Source: Roseobacter sp. CCS2
Lineage (GTDB): Bacteria > Pseudomonadota > Alphaproteobacteria > Rhodobacterales > Rhodobacteraceae
Direction of reading: 5' to 3'
DNA: 64,000 nucleotides
NCBI RefSeq assembly: GCF_000169435.1
Contig: NZ_AAYB01000002.1
Location: 372,001 to 436,000 of the forward strand
Program-made: the position numbers and the translations under genes
Notes under the pieces: model-generated
The model's input: only the letters and a program-made list of their open reading frames with translations
Told to the model about the DNA's origin: nothing
Databases searched by the model: none
Shown: piece after piece, positions 36,593 through 44,941 of the stretch
Numbering within the stretch: position 1 is the first letter of the stretch
Layout of the letters: every line of letters starts with the position of its first letter

Positions 36593-36831
36593 CACTGAAA
36601 GACGCGTCACTACGCCGGTCCCAATGCGGGATGCAGCTATGCGATCACCCTTGCGAGCAGGGGTCAGCGCGTGTATCTGATCTTTCATGAAAAAGGTTTT
36701 TGATATGGATGATCGCGCACGGCTGCCTTGGCGGTTCTTTGGTGCACGTGGCACAATCCTCGCGCGGGGATAACGCCCGCCTGCTTTCCGTAAACCTGAC
36801 GACCACTGACATTTTATGACGGGAGAGGACA

Positions 36832-38238
36832 ATGTCCCCCAAAACGCTCTATGATAAAATCTGGGATGCGCATGTCGCCCATGAAGCCGATGATGGCACC
36901 TGCCTGCTTTATATTGATCGCCATCTGGTCCACGAAGTGACCAGCCCGCAGGCCTTTGAAGGGCTGCGTATGGCGGGCCGCAAGGTGCGCGCGCCCGAAA
37001 AAACCATCGCTGTGCCAGACCACAATGTGCCGACAACGGCTGGACGCGATGACCCCAAGAACATGACCGAGGATAGTGCCATTCAGGTCGCTGCATTGGA
37101 TAGCAATGCCAAGGAATTCGGCATCCACTACTATCCAGTTTCTGACGTCCGTCAGGGCATCGTGCATATCGTCGGACCAGAGCAGGGCTGGACGTTGCCG
37201 GGCATGACCGTTGTATGCGGTGACAGCCACACGGCAACCCACGGTGCCTTTGGCGCGCTGGCCCACGGCATCGGCACGTCCGAGGTTGAGCATGTTCTGG
37301 CGACGCAAACGCTGATCCAGAAGAAATCCAAGAACATGAAGGTCGAGATTACAGGCAAACTACGCCCCGGTGTGACGGCCAAGGACATCACCCTGTCCGT
37401 CATCGGCGCGACCGGCACGGCTGGCGGCACTGGCTATGTGATCGAATATTGTGGCGAAGCGATCCGCGATTTGTCGATGGAAGGGCGCATGACGGTCTGC
37501 AACATGGCGATTGAAGGTGGCGCGCGTGCTGGTCTGATCGCACCGGACGAGAAAACCTACGCATACTGCAAAGAGCGCCCGCACGCACCAAAGGGTGCAG
37601 CATGGGAAGCGGCAGAGGCGTATTGGCGCACGCTTTATACCGACGAAAGCGCGCATTTCGACAAGGTGATCACGCTGAAAGGCGAAGATATCGCGCCTGT
37701 CGTGACTTGGGGGACGTCACCCGAGGATGTTTTGCCGATCACGGCTGCCGTGCCTGCGGCGGATGATTTCGAAGGTGGTAAAGTTGGCGCGGCCCAACGT
37801 TCGCTCGACTATATGGACCTCAAGCCGGGCACGCCTTTGTCTGACATCGAAATCGACACGGTCTTTATCGGATCTTGCACAAATGGACGCATTGAAGACC
37901 TGCGGGCAGCAGCTGCCATTCTTAAGGGCAAGAAAAAGAAAGACGGGCTGCGGGCGATGGTTGTGCCGGGGTCCGGTCTTGTGCGTGCGCAGGCCGAGGA
38001 AGAAGGGCTGGCGGATATTTTTAAGGACGCCGGGTTTGAATGGCGCCTTGCCGGTTGTTCCATGTGTCTGGCGATGAACCCCGATCAACTGGCACCGGGT
38101 GAACGCTGTGCAGCCACATCCAACCGCAACTTCGAAGGGCGGCAAGGGCGGGGCGGACGCACCCACCTGATGTCACCGCAGATGGCTGCCGCGGCGGCGA
38201 TCACAGGCAAACTGACCGATGTGCGGGAGATGATGTAA
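36832..38238 (+). CDS. leuC: 3-isopropylmalate dehydratase large subunit
   Basis: LeuC with LeuD isomerises 2-isopropylmalate to 3-isopropylmalate in leucine synthesis and carries a [4Fe-4S] cluster. The 468-residue subunit has the aconitase signatures [21 protein letters not shown] and [18 protein letters not shown], plus the cluster cysteines in [15 protein letters not shown]. The ATG at 36832 follows GAGAGGA. It overlaps leuD by one base (TAATG). The 239-base upstream region contains no recognisable leucine-rich leader peptide. Confidence 0.98.
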   Translation: MSPKTLYDKIWDAHVAHEADDGTCLLYIDRHLVHEVTSPQAFEGLRMAGRKVRAPEKTIAVPDHNVPTTAGRDDPKNMTEDSAIQVAALDSNAKEFGIHYYPVSDVRQGIVHIVGPEQGWTLPGMTVVCGDSHTATHGAFGALAHGIGTSEVEHVLATQTLIQKKSKNMKVEITGKLRPGVTAKDITLSVIGATGTAGGTGYVIEYCGEAIRDLSMEGRMTVCNMAIEGGARAGLIAPDEKTYAYCKERPHAPKGAAWEAAEAYWRTLYTDESAHFDKVITLKGEDIAPVVTWGTSPEDVLPITAAVPAADDFEGGKVGAAQRSLDYMDLKPGTPLSDIEIDTVFIGSCTNGRIEDLRAAAAILKGKKKKDGLRAMVVPGSGLVRAQAEEEGLADIFKDAGFEWRLAGCSMCLAMNPDQLAPGERCAATSNRNFEGRQGRGGRTHLMSPQMAAAAAITGKLTDVREMM

Positions 38239-38843
38239 TGCAGAAATTCACAAAACTCAGCGGCATCGCCGCCCCACTGCCATTGGTCAACATCGACACC
38301 GATATGATCATTCCCAAGCAGTTCCTGAAAACGATCAAACGGTCCGGCCTTGGTGTGAACCTGTTTGATGAGATGCGCTATGACGATGACGGCAACGAAA
38401 TTCCTGATTTCGTCTTGAACAAACCCCAATATCGCGAAGCGCAAATCATTGTTGCCGGTGAAAACTTTGGTTGCGGGTCTTCGCGCGAACACGCGCCATG
38501 GGCTATCGCCGATTTTGGGATCACTTGCGTGATCGCACCGTCCTATGCCGATATCTTCTACAACAACTGTTTCAAAAACGGGATCCTGCCTATCGCGCTG
38601 CCGCAAGAGCAGGTTGATGTTCTGATGAAGGACGCCGAAAAAGGGTCCAACGCGCGGATCGAGGTTGATCTTGAGGCGCAGACGGTCACGTCTTCGGATG
38701 GTGAAACCTTTAGTTTTGAGGTTGATGCCTTCAAAAAGCATTGCTTGATAAACGGCCTCGACGACATTGGCCTGACCATGGAAAAGGCCGCGTCGATTGA
38801 CAGCTATGAGGCTGCGGCCAGCACCGCGCGTCCGTGGGTGTAA
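38238..38843 (+). CDS. leuD: 3-isopropylmalate dehydratase small subunit
   Basis: The 201-residue swivel domain that completes the LeuCD active site. Family segments are [18 protein letters not shown] near the N-terminus and [19 protein letters not shown], the substrate-binding loop, followed by [13 protein letters not shown]. Translation is coupled to leuC through a TAATG junction. A terminator hairpin follows 24 bases after the stop, so leuB, 4 kb away, is expressed separately. Confidence 0.97.
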   Translation: MQKFTKLSGIAAPLPLVNIDTDMIIPKQFLKTIKRSGLGVNLFDEMRYDDDGNEIPDFVLNKPQYREAQIIVAGENFGCGSSREHAPWAIADFGITCVIAPSYADIFYNNCFKNGILPIALPQEQVDVLMKDAEKGSNARIEVDLEAQTVTSSDGETFSFEVDAFKKHCLINGLDDIGLTMEKAASIDSYEAAASTARPWV

Positions 38844-38867
38844 CGGCATTCATAAACATTTCAATCA

Positions 38868-38896
38868 GGGCTGCTTTGTCACGAAGCGGCCCTTTT
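38868..38896 (+). terminator. Terminator after leuCD
   Basis: GGGCTGCTT (38868-38876) pairs with AAGCGGCCC (38884-38892, one T-G pair) over a seven-base loop, followed by TTTT. It lies downstream of leuD in the same direction. Confidence 0.85.
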
Positions 38897-39116
38897 GCAT
38901 TCCGGACCTACTGCACAAATGCTGCGGTTCGGTGGCTTTCGCGCACCACTTTGCTGCCAATGTGAAGTATATAGCCGGTTTCACGCGCGCATTGGTTGAT
39001 GCAAAGGGCTGGATTTGTTCAGGATTATCCCAATAATAATATCATCTGGGTATGTTGTGCGTGCCACCCGGAACTTATGCGCAAGGCATGCGATGGCCGA
39101 GTAGAGGAAAAGTGTA

Positions 39117-39956
39117 GTGCTAGCGCGATTGCCTTCAGCATTGGTAAGAGCCGTGATGGTCGTGATGTTGATCATCATGCCTTATGCACTGTTGCCCAAT
39201 TCTGGGACGGACAACGCGCAGATTATCGTTCTGGTTGCGATCTTTGGCGCACTTTTCACGATTGTCGAATATAGCTCCAGCAGCCCCAGCCTGGTCGAGT
39301 TTCGCGATGCCCCCCCGTTCAATCGGGTCAGGTTTTCGGCTTTGTTTGCCACTGTGTTTTGTCTGTCAATGATCTTTAAAGGTGTGGATTCCCCTACAGT
39401 GATCTCTGAATACTTTCAGAACAGCGGGAGTGTGATCGGAGAAACCATTGATTTTCCGTATTCGCCGGTACGTCTGATGGTCATCATGATGCCTGACGGG
39501 ACCGATCCGTTGGTGATCCAGCATTTGCGTGACGCAGCAGGGCTGAGCTATCTGGTTTCCGTGTTTTCGGTCATTTGGTTTGTCGTTCTGCTGCGCCTAT
39601 ACCGCTGGCCGCGCCGCGCGGGCGCCTTTAATGTCTGGATCAATCTGCCCACATTTGACCCAACCGCTGGCGGTGATGTGGTGAAACGCCTTCAAAGGGA
39701 TGGACGCGTTAACATTATATTAGGGTTCTTGTTGCCTTTCTTGGTGCCAGCAGTTGTCAAATTGGTGGCGGCCTTGGGCACCCCAATTAACCTTGATAAC
39801 CCACAAACCTTGATTTGGACGGTCTCTGCATGGGCATTCTTGCCAGCCAGCATTTTGATGCGCGGTGTCGCCCTCAGCCGGGTTGCACAGATGATCGAAC
39901 TGCAGCGGCGCAAGGCCTACGACCGCACCGGGCCAACGCACAGCGCTACCTATTAG
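39117..39956 (+). CDS. Hypothetical inner-membrane protein
   Basis: A 279-residue membrane protein I cannot assign to a family. Hydrophobic segments are visible at about residues 10-27 (VRAVMVVMLIIMPYALLP), 35-50 (AQIIVLVAIFGALFTIVE), 72-86 (FSALFATVFCLSMIF), 142-162 (LSYLVSVFSVIWFVVLLRLY), 200-222 (IILGFLLPFLVPAVVKLVAAL) and 232-250 (LIWTVSAWAFLPASILMRGV). The start is a GTG at 39117 after AGAGGAAAA. Its C-terminal coding region is overlapped by the reading frame of the following gene. This pair appears between leuD and leuB. Confidence 0.7.
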   Translation: MLARLPSALVRAVMVVMLIIMPYALLPNSGTDNAQIIVLVAIFGALFTIVEYSSSSPSLVEFRDAPPFNRVRFSALFATVFCLSMIFKGVDSPTVISEYFQNSGSVIGETIDFPYSPVRLMVIMMPDGTDPLVIQHLRDAAGLSYLVSVFSVIWFVVLLRLYRWPRRAGAFNVWINLPTFDPTAGGDVVKRLQRDGRVNIILGFLLPFLVPAVVKLVAALGTPINLDNPQTLIWTVSAWAFLPASILMRGVALSRVAQMIELQRRKAYDRTGPTHSATY

Positions 39957-40972
39957 GCGCAGCACTTTGTCTTGTCGGCGCAATTGTGCAGGCCGATACG
40001 TACCGCATCGCTACTTTTGCCGCCCCGCTAAGCCGTGATGGACCGGGGCTTTTGCTGCGCGACCTACAGCGCGGGGATGATCCGCAGATTGCGGCGATTA
40101 CGGATGTTATTACGCATCTCGATCCTGATGTCTTGATCCTGACAGATTTTGATTATGACCAAGACCTGATTGCGCTGCGCGCTTTTGCCGATCGCTTTAA
40201 TCCCGGTTACCCGCATCTTTTCGCCCTGCGCCCCAATGCGGGACTTGCGACTGGTCTTGATCTTGATGGCAATGGCCGCTTGGGTGATGCACGCGACGCG
40301 CAGGGATACGGTCGCTTTGCCGGTGATGGCGGCATGGCGATTATGTCGCGCTTTGCGGTGTTGGATGATCAGGTTACCGACATTTCGATGACCTTATGGC
40401 GGGATTTGCCCGGTGCAACATTGCCGCAAATGGATGGCGTGTCTTTTTTAGATCCTGCCGCACAAGACGTCCTGCGCCTTTCGTCCACAGCACATTGGAT
40501 CGTGCCTATCGCATTGCCAGATGGTGCGCCGTTGTCTGTCATGGCCTTTTCCGCCACGCCGCCTGTGTTTGATGGCCCTGAGGACATGAACGGTCTGCGC
40601 AATCGTGATGAACTGCGGTTGTGGGAAGTCGTACTGTCTGGCGCATATGGCCCTGCACCAGACAGTTTTGTGGTCGCGGGCAATGCCAATCTGGATCCAC
40701 AGGATGGTGACGGGTTCTCTGATGCGATGACCGCCTTTCTGCAAAACCCTTTGCTGCAGGACGCATTGCCCGGTCAGGCGACCGCTGATTGGCCAGAGGA
40801 TGGACCCGGCGACTTACGCGTCAGCTATGTCCTGCCCTCTGCCGATTGGACGGTCAGTGGTGCGGGCGTTTTCTGGCCTGCGCCGGATGACCCCGACCGG
40901 GCGCTAATTGGCGACGATGGTCTGGCCGCTGGGCCGCACCGCATCGTTTGGGTCGATATCACCAGGTGGTAG
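39830..40972 (+). CDS. Endonuclease/exonuclease/phosphatase-fold secreted protein
   Basis: About 380 residues including a signal-like segment (RYLLGAALCLVGAIVQA) directly before ADTYRIATFAAPLSRDGPG. The C-terminal domain has the EEP fold: ILTDFDYDQDLIALRAFAD, FVVAGNANLDPQDGDGFSDA and LRVSYVLPSADWTVSGAGVF, with the usual Asp/Asn catalytic pairs. No ATG, GTG or TTG codon lies right before the signal segment. The nearest are ATG at 39830 and TTG at 39815, both inside the preceding gene, so the true start is uncertain. The 3' end overlaps the convergent NAD-dependent gene by 69 bases. Confidence 0.75.
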   Translation: MGILASQHFDARCRPQPGCTDDRTAAAQGLRPHRANAQRYLLGAALCLVGAIVQADTYRIATFAAPLSRDGPGLLLRDLQRGDDPQIAAITDVITHLDPDVLILTDFDYDQDLIALRAFADRFNPGYPHLFALRPNAGLATGLDLDGNGRLGDARDAQGYGRFAGDGGMAIMSRFAVLDDQVTDISMTLWRDLPGATLPQMDGVSFLDPAAQDVLRLSSTAHWIVPIALPDGAPLSVMAFSATPPVFDGPEDMNGLRNRDELRLWEVVLSGAYGPAPDSFVVAGNANLDPQDGDGFSDAMTAFLQNPLLQDALPGQATADWPEDGPGDLRVSYVLPSADWTVSGAGVFWPAPDDPDRALIGDDGLAAGPHRIVWVDITRW

Positions 40973-41818
40973 CCCTGCCAGCATGACGTCTTCCAGATCA
41001 GTGGGTTCAAACCCCGGCAAGAGCCTGTTGAACTTCTCTGCCCCAATCCGATGCGGCATCGCGTAGAGATAGCGCATTTCACGCATTTCGCGGGCAAGTT
41101 CCCAGACCGGGCTAAGAAGGGTCATAATCCACCATGGGAAGCGGTTGATCTTGAGGTCGCGGCGCACGTGATCGGATACGCAGCGTTGCAGGTCTGCGGT
41201 CGTGAATGCTTGACCGGGGAAGGGGATGTCTTCAAACATCGCCAGTGTTTTGCGGGTCTCGGCCAGCTTTACCGCGGCGCGCGCCCAATCTGGGACGTAG
41301 GCATAGGTTTGTAGTATATCGGGATCAGCCGCTGCTGTAATCTTGCCTTTCTTGATATCGCGCATGATCAGCATGCTCATGATGTCACCATTACCAGCGG
41401 GATCAATAAAGTTGCCCGCGCGCAGCACGATGGTCTGTACACTAGAGGCGCGATAGCTTTCTTCCATCTTAATGCGGACACGGCCCTTTTTTGTTGTTGC
41501 GATCTGCGGCGTGTTTTCATCCAGAACGCCGGGCTGATCGCCGTAGTTATAGATATTGCCAGGAATGATTACCGTTGCCCCGCTGGCTTTCGCCGCTGCA
41601 ATCACCTGAGCTGTGATTTCAGGAATGGTCCGTTCCCAGTCATGGTAAGCGGGCGGGTTCAAACCATTGACAATAACATCAGCGCCAGCGGCGGCGCCAA
41701 CCATATCGCCTGTCTTGCGATCATAGTGTCGCACTTCCCAACCGGCATCCCAGAATGCGTCTGCCGCGCAGCTGCCGATCTTGCCGGAGCCACCCAAAAT
41801 AAGAACTGTCTGTTTCAT
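40904..41818 (-). CDS. NAD(P)-dependent epimerase/dehydratase-like protein (atypical SDR)
   Basis: A 304-residue Rossmann-fold protein. The cofactor motif VLILGGSGKIGSCAADAF is at residues 4-21. The strand ADVIVNGLNPPAYHDWERTI and the segment TVIIPGNIYNYGDQPG take the place of the usual SDR catalytic motif, and no clear YxxxK is visible, so it is an atypical member. It is divergent from a LysR gene 94 bases away, which probably regulates it. Its tail overlaps the convergent EEP gene by 69 bases. The substrate is unknown. Confidence 0.8.
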   Translation of the reverse strand: MKQTVLILGGSGKIGSCAADAFWDAGWEVRHYDRKTGDMVGAAAGADVIVNGLNPPAYHDWERTIPEITAQVIAAAKASGATVIIPGNIYNYGDQPGVLDENTPQIATTKKGRVRIKMEESYRASSVQTIVLRAGNFIDPAGNGDIMSMLIMRDIKKGKITAAADPDILQTYAYVPDWARAAVKLAETRKTLAMFEDIPFPGQAFTTADLQRCVSDHVRRDLKINRFPWWIMTLLSPVWELAREMREMRYLYAMPHRIGAEKFNRLLPGFEPTDLEDVMLAGLPPGDIDPNDAVRPSGQTIVAN

Positions 41819-41900
41819 GTCTATGTCTCCAATGCGGTTGCTTGATGCACTATCTGCTATTCATATTGGAAAAAGAATTGTCAAAATTAGCACATCATGT

Positions 41901-41914
41901 ATTCACTAATGAAT
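41901..41914. promoter_or_regulatory. Inverted repeat at the LysR start, candidate autoregulatory operator
   Basis: ATTCA-CTAA-TGAAT is a perfect 5-bp inverted repeat that overlaps the LysR start codon (ATG 41913). LysR proteins bind palindromes between divergent genes. Binding here could block the regulator's own translation start region. The sequence is short and AT-rich, so chance is possible. Confidence 0.4.
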
Positions 41915-42809
41915 GGATAAAACGCTTAGCTCTCTTGATTGGTCGCTTGTTCAGGCCTTCTTGGCCGTTGCTGAAACCGGCAGCCTGTCTGCGGCTGCGC
42001 GCAATCTTGGTACCAGCCAGCCCACATTGGGCCGCCAGATCAAAGCGATTGAAGCGCAGTTGGGTGCGGAACTTTTCCACCGCCGACCCCGCGGATTTGC
42101 CCTGACGCAAACGGGCGCTGATCTGGTCAGGCCTGCAAAGACAATGCGCGATGCCGTTCGGCAAATTGCGCTTACAGCAGCCGGGCAACAAGCGCGGCTT
42201 GAAGGCACTGTGCGGATCACCGCCAGCGTTGCGACCTCTGCCATGCATCTACCGCCGATCATTGCCAAGATCCGCAAACTGGAACCGCAGATCGCGATTG
42301 AACTGGTCCCCGGCGACGACACCCGCAATCTGCTGTACCGCGAAGCAGACATCGCAGTGCGTATGTACCGCCCCACCCAGCTTGACCTGATTACCCAACA
42401 TATTGGCGAAATCCCTTTGGGTGTTTTTGCCGCCCGATCCTATTTGGCTGAACGCGGTATGCCCAAGGTCATTGCCGACCTCCCAAACCATGACTTCGTG
42501 GGCTACGACAGTAACACCGCGATCATCGAAGGGTTTGCCGCGACAGGCACAAAGGTGGATCGTGATTTTTTTAAGACCCGCTGCGATGATAATATCGCGT
42601 ATTGGGAATTGGTGCGCGCGGGCTGTGGTATCGGCTTTGCGCAGGCCGATATCGGGCGGCGCGACCCACAGATTGCGGAAATTGACCTTGGGGTGTCAAT
42701 GCCGACGCTGCCGATCTGGCTGACAGCACATGAGGCGATGCGCCAAACACCCCGCGTCCGGCGTGTATGGGAGCTTTTGGCAGAAGGTCTTAAGCCCTTG
42801 GTATCTTGA
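41913..42809 (+). CDS. LysR family transcriptional regulator
   Basis: A 298-residue LTTR. The N-terminal helix-turn-helix is AFLAVAETGSLSAAARNLGT followed by SQPTLGRQIKAIEAQLGAEL. The substrate-binding domain covers about 90-298 (VRITASVATSAMHLPPIIAK, GIGFAQADIGRRDPQIAEID). It is divergent from the NAD(P)-dependent oxidoreductase gene, the standard layout for a regulator and its target. The ligand is unknown. Confidence 0.93.
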   Translation: MDKTLSSLDWSLVQAFLAVAETGSLSAAARNLGTSQPTLGRQIKAIEAQLGAELFHRRPRGFALTQTGADLVRPAKTMRDAVRQIALTAAGQQARLEGTVRITASVATSAMHLPPIIAKIRKLEPQIAIELVPGDDTRNLLYREADIAVRMYRPTQLDLITQHIGEIPLGVFAARSYLAERGMPKVIADLPNHDFVGYDSNTAIIEGFAATGTKVDRDFFKTRCDDNIAYWELVRAGCGIGFAQADIGRRDPQIAEIDLGVSMPTLPIWLTAHEAMRQTPRVRRVWELLAEGLKPLVS

Positions 42810-42866
42810 ACCCCGACGCCCTTCGCGCTAGGGCCTTGGCAACGTATTCAAGCAAGGACGTGACAC

Positions 42867-43970
42867 ATGGCAAACCCTTCCCTTTTGATCCTCGCCGGTG
42901 ACGGCATCGGCCCCGAAGTTATGGACGAAGTGAAGCGGATTATCGGCTGGTTTGGCGACAAGCGCGACCTGACCTTTGATGTGTCCGAAGACCTTGTTGG
43001 TGGTGCCGCCTATGACGCGCACGGTGTGCCGTTGCATGATGACACGATGGCCAAAGCGCAAGAGGTGGACGCCGTTCTGTTGGGTGCTGTTGGTGGACCC
43101 AAATACGATGATCTTGATTTCAGCGTAAAGCCAGAGCGCGGGTTGTTGCGTCTGCGCAAGGAAATGGACCTGTTCGCCAATCTGCGCCCGGCACAGTGCT
43201 TTGACGCGCTGGCTGATTTCTCCTCGCTGAAGAAAGACCTGATCGCGGGCCTTGATATCATGATCGTGCGCGAGCTGACATCAGGCGTCTACTTTGGCGA
43301 ACCGCGCGGTATCCACATTGAGGATAATATGCGCGTTGGTGTGAACACGCAGCGCTATACCGAGGCCGAGATTGAGCGCGCGGCACGTGCCGCCTTTGAT
43401 CTGGCGATGAAGCGCGGCAAAAAAGTCTGCTCGATGGAAAAGGCCAATGTGATGGAAAGCGGTATCTTGTGGCGCGATGTGGTGACCGAAGTGCACGCCG
43501 ATTATCCAGAGGTCGAACTTAGCCATATGTATGCCGACAATGGTGCGATGCAGCTGGTTCGTGCGCCCAAGCAATTTGACGTCATCCTGACCGATAACCT
43601 TTTTGGCGATATCCTGTCTGATTGTGCCGCAATGCTGACCGGCAGCCTTGGCATGTTGCCGTCCGCGTCGCTTGGCCTACCGATGGCAAACGGGCGCCCC
43701 AAGGCGATGTATGAACCGGTTCACGGATCTGCACCCGACATCACCGGTCAAGGCAAGGCAAACCCAATTGCATGCATCCTCAGCTTCGCCATGGCGCTGC
43801 GCTATTCTTTCGACGAAGGCGCAGAAGCTGATCGTCTGGAAGCGGCCATCGAAAAGGTGCTGTCAGACGGCGCACGCACCGGTGATTTGATGGGACCAGA
43901 GGGTGGCACACCGCTAAGCACAACAGAGATGGGCGATGTTATCCTCGCCGCACTTGACGCGAGCCTCTGA
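42867..43970 (+). CDS. leuB: 3-isopropylmalate dehydrogenase
   Basis: LeuB oxidises and decarboxylates 3-isopropylmalate to 2-oxoisocaproate with NAD. The 367-residue protein shows [20 protein letters not shown] at the N-terminus, the substrate-binding [13 protein letters not shown] loop, the signature [20 protein letters not shown] with catalytic Asp residues, and [18 protein letters not shown]. It is 4 kb from leuCD, with five other genes between. The next gene starts at its stop (TGATG). Confidence 0.97.
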   Translation: MANPSLLILAGDGIGPEVMDEVKRIIGWFGDKRDLTFDVSEDLVGGAAYDAHGVPLHDDTMAKAQEVDAVLLGAVGGPKYDDLDFSVKPERGLLRLRKEMDLFANLRPAQCFDALADFSSLKKDLIAGLDIMIVRELTSGVYFGEPRGIHIEDNMRVGVNTQRYTEAEIERAARAAFDLAMKRGKKVCSMEKANVMESGILWRDVVTEVHADYPEVELSHMYADNGAMQLVRAPKQFDVILTDNLFGDILSDCAAMLTGSLGMLPSASLGLPMANGRPKAMYEPVHGSAPDITGQGKANPIACILSFAMALRYSFDEGAEADRLEAAIEKVLSDGARTGDLMGPEGGTPLSTTEMGDVILAALDASL

Positions 43971-44941
43971 TGTCGGGGAATGCCAAAGGTGCGCTGCTGG
44001 CGCTATTGGCCTTTGGTATCTTCTCGACCCATGACGTCGTCGTCAAAATTCTAGGTGGTCTCTATTCACCTATCCAAATTGTGTTCTTCAGCGTCCTGCT
44101 CAGTTTCCCGCTTGCGATGGTCATGCTGATGCGGGACGTCACGCCGGGCACGTTGGTGCCGGTGCATCCGTGGTGGCTGGCGCTGCGGACTGTCGCAGCG
44201 GTGGTGACGGGCGTGTCGGCGTTTTATGCGTTTTCGGTTCTGCCGCTGGCGCAAACCTATGCCATCTTGTTTGCAGCCCCCTTGCTGATCACGATTCTTG
44301 CGATCCCGGTGCTGGGTGAAACGGTGCGCCTGCGTCGTTGGATGGCCGTGCTTGTCGGGCTTGGTGGTGTTCTGGTGGTCTTGCGCCCCGGTGAAACCGA
44401 CCTGTCGCTTGGGCATCTGGCCGCTCTTGCCGCGGCGATTGGTGGCTCTGTCGCCTCGATCATCGTGCGGAAAATCGGGTCCGAAGAACGACCCGTGGTC
44501 ATGTTGCTTTACCCGATGATGGTGAACTTCATTGTCATGGCCTGTGCTTTGCCATTTGTCTACCAGCCAATGCCGATAGAGCATCTGGGGCTGCTGGGTA
44601 TCATCGCGACCTTTGCGTGGATTGCCAGCCGCCTTGTGATTGCAGCTTATCAATCGGGTGAGGCTGCAATCATTGCGCCAATGCAATACAGCCAGATTAT
44701 CTGGGCCACGATTTTCGGGTTCATCTTTTTCGGGGAAACGATTGATCAGGCCACAGCGATCGGGGCAGGGGTCATTATTGCGAGCGGCATGTATATCGTG
44801 CTGCGCGAAAGCAAAAGTGGCAATTCCGAAAACACGCCAGTGTTGCGCACGCGGTCGCGTTCGGAAACAGGCACGACGCCGCGGGTCTCTCTATTCATGC
44901 GCGCGGCCGGAAAGACCCCGCCGCGCCCTGATGATCCTTAG
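43970..44941 (+). CDS. DMT (EamA) family transporter
   Basis: A 323-residue inner-membrane protein with ten predicted helices in two EamA repeats. Visible helices include GALLALLAFGIFSTHDVVV, PIQIVFFSVLLSFPLAMVML, ALRTVAAVVTGVSAFYAF and YSQIIWATIFGFIFFGE. These fit metabolite exporters of the drug/metabolite superfamily. It starts with a one-base overlap on leuB, so it may be co-expressed. The C-terminal tail (about 285-323) is basic and hydrophilic. Its stop interlocks with that of the convergent glutamate-synthase-like gene in TTAG. Confidence 0.9.
   Translation: MSGNAKGALLALLAFGIFSTHDVVVKILGGLYSPIQIVFFSVLLSFPLAMVMLMRDVTPGTLVPVHPWWLALRTVAAVVTGVSAFYAFSVLPLAQTYAILFAAPLLITILAIPVLGETVRLRRWMAVLVGLGGVLVVLRPGETDLSLGHLAALAAAIGGSVASIIVRKIGSEERPVVMLLYPMMVNFIVMACALPFVYQPMPIEHLGLLGIIATFAWIASRLVIAAYQSGEAAIIAPMQYSQIIWATIFGFIFFGETIDQATAIGAGVIIASGMYIVLRESKSGNSENTPVLRTRSRSETGTTPRVSLFMRAAGKTPPRPDDP

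Noticed and set aside
36687-36773. 28-codon frame (MKKVFDMDDRARLP) before leuC, considered as a leu leader peptide
   Set aside because: It has no Shine-Dalgarno site, no run of leucine codons (two in total) and no attenuator hairpin that would fit.
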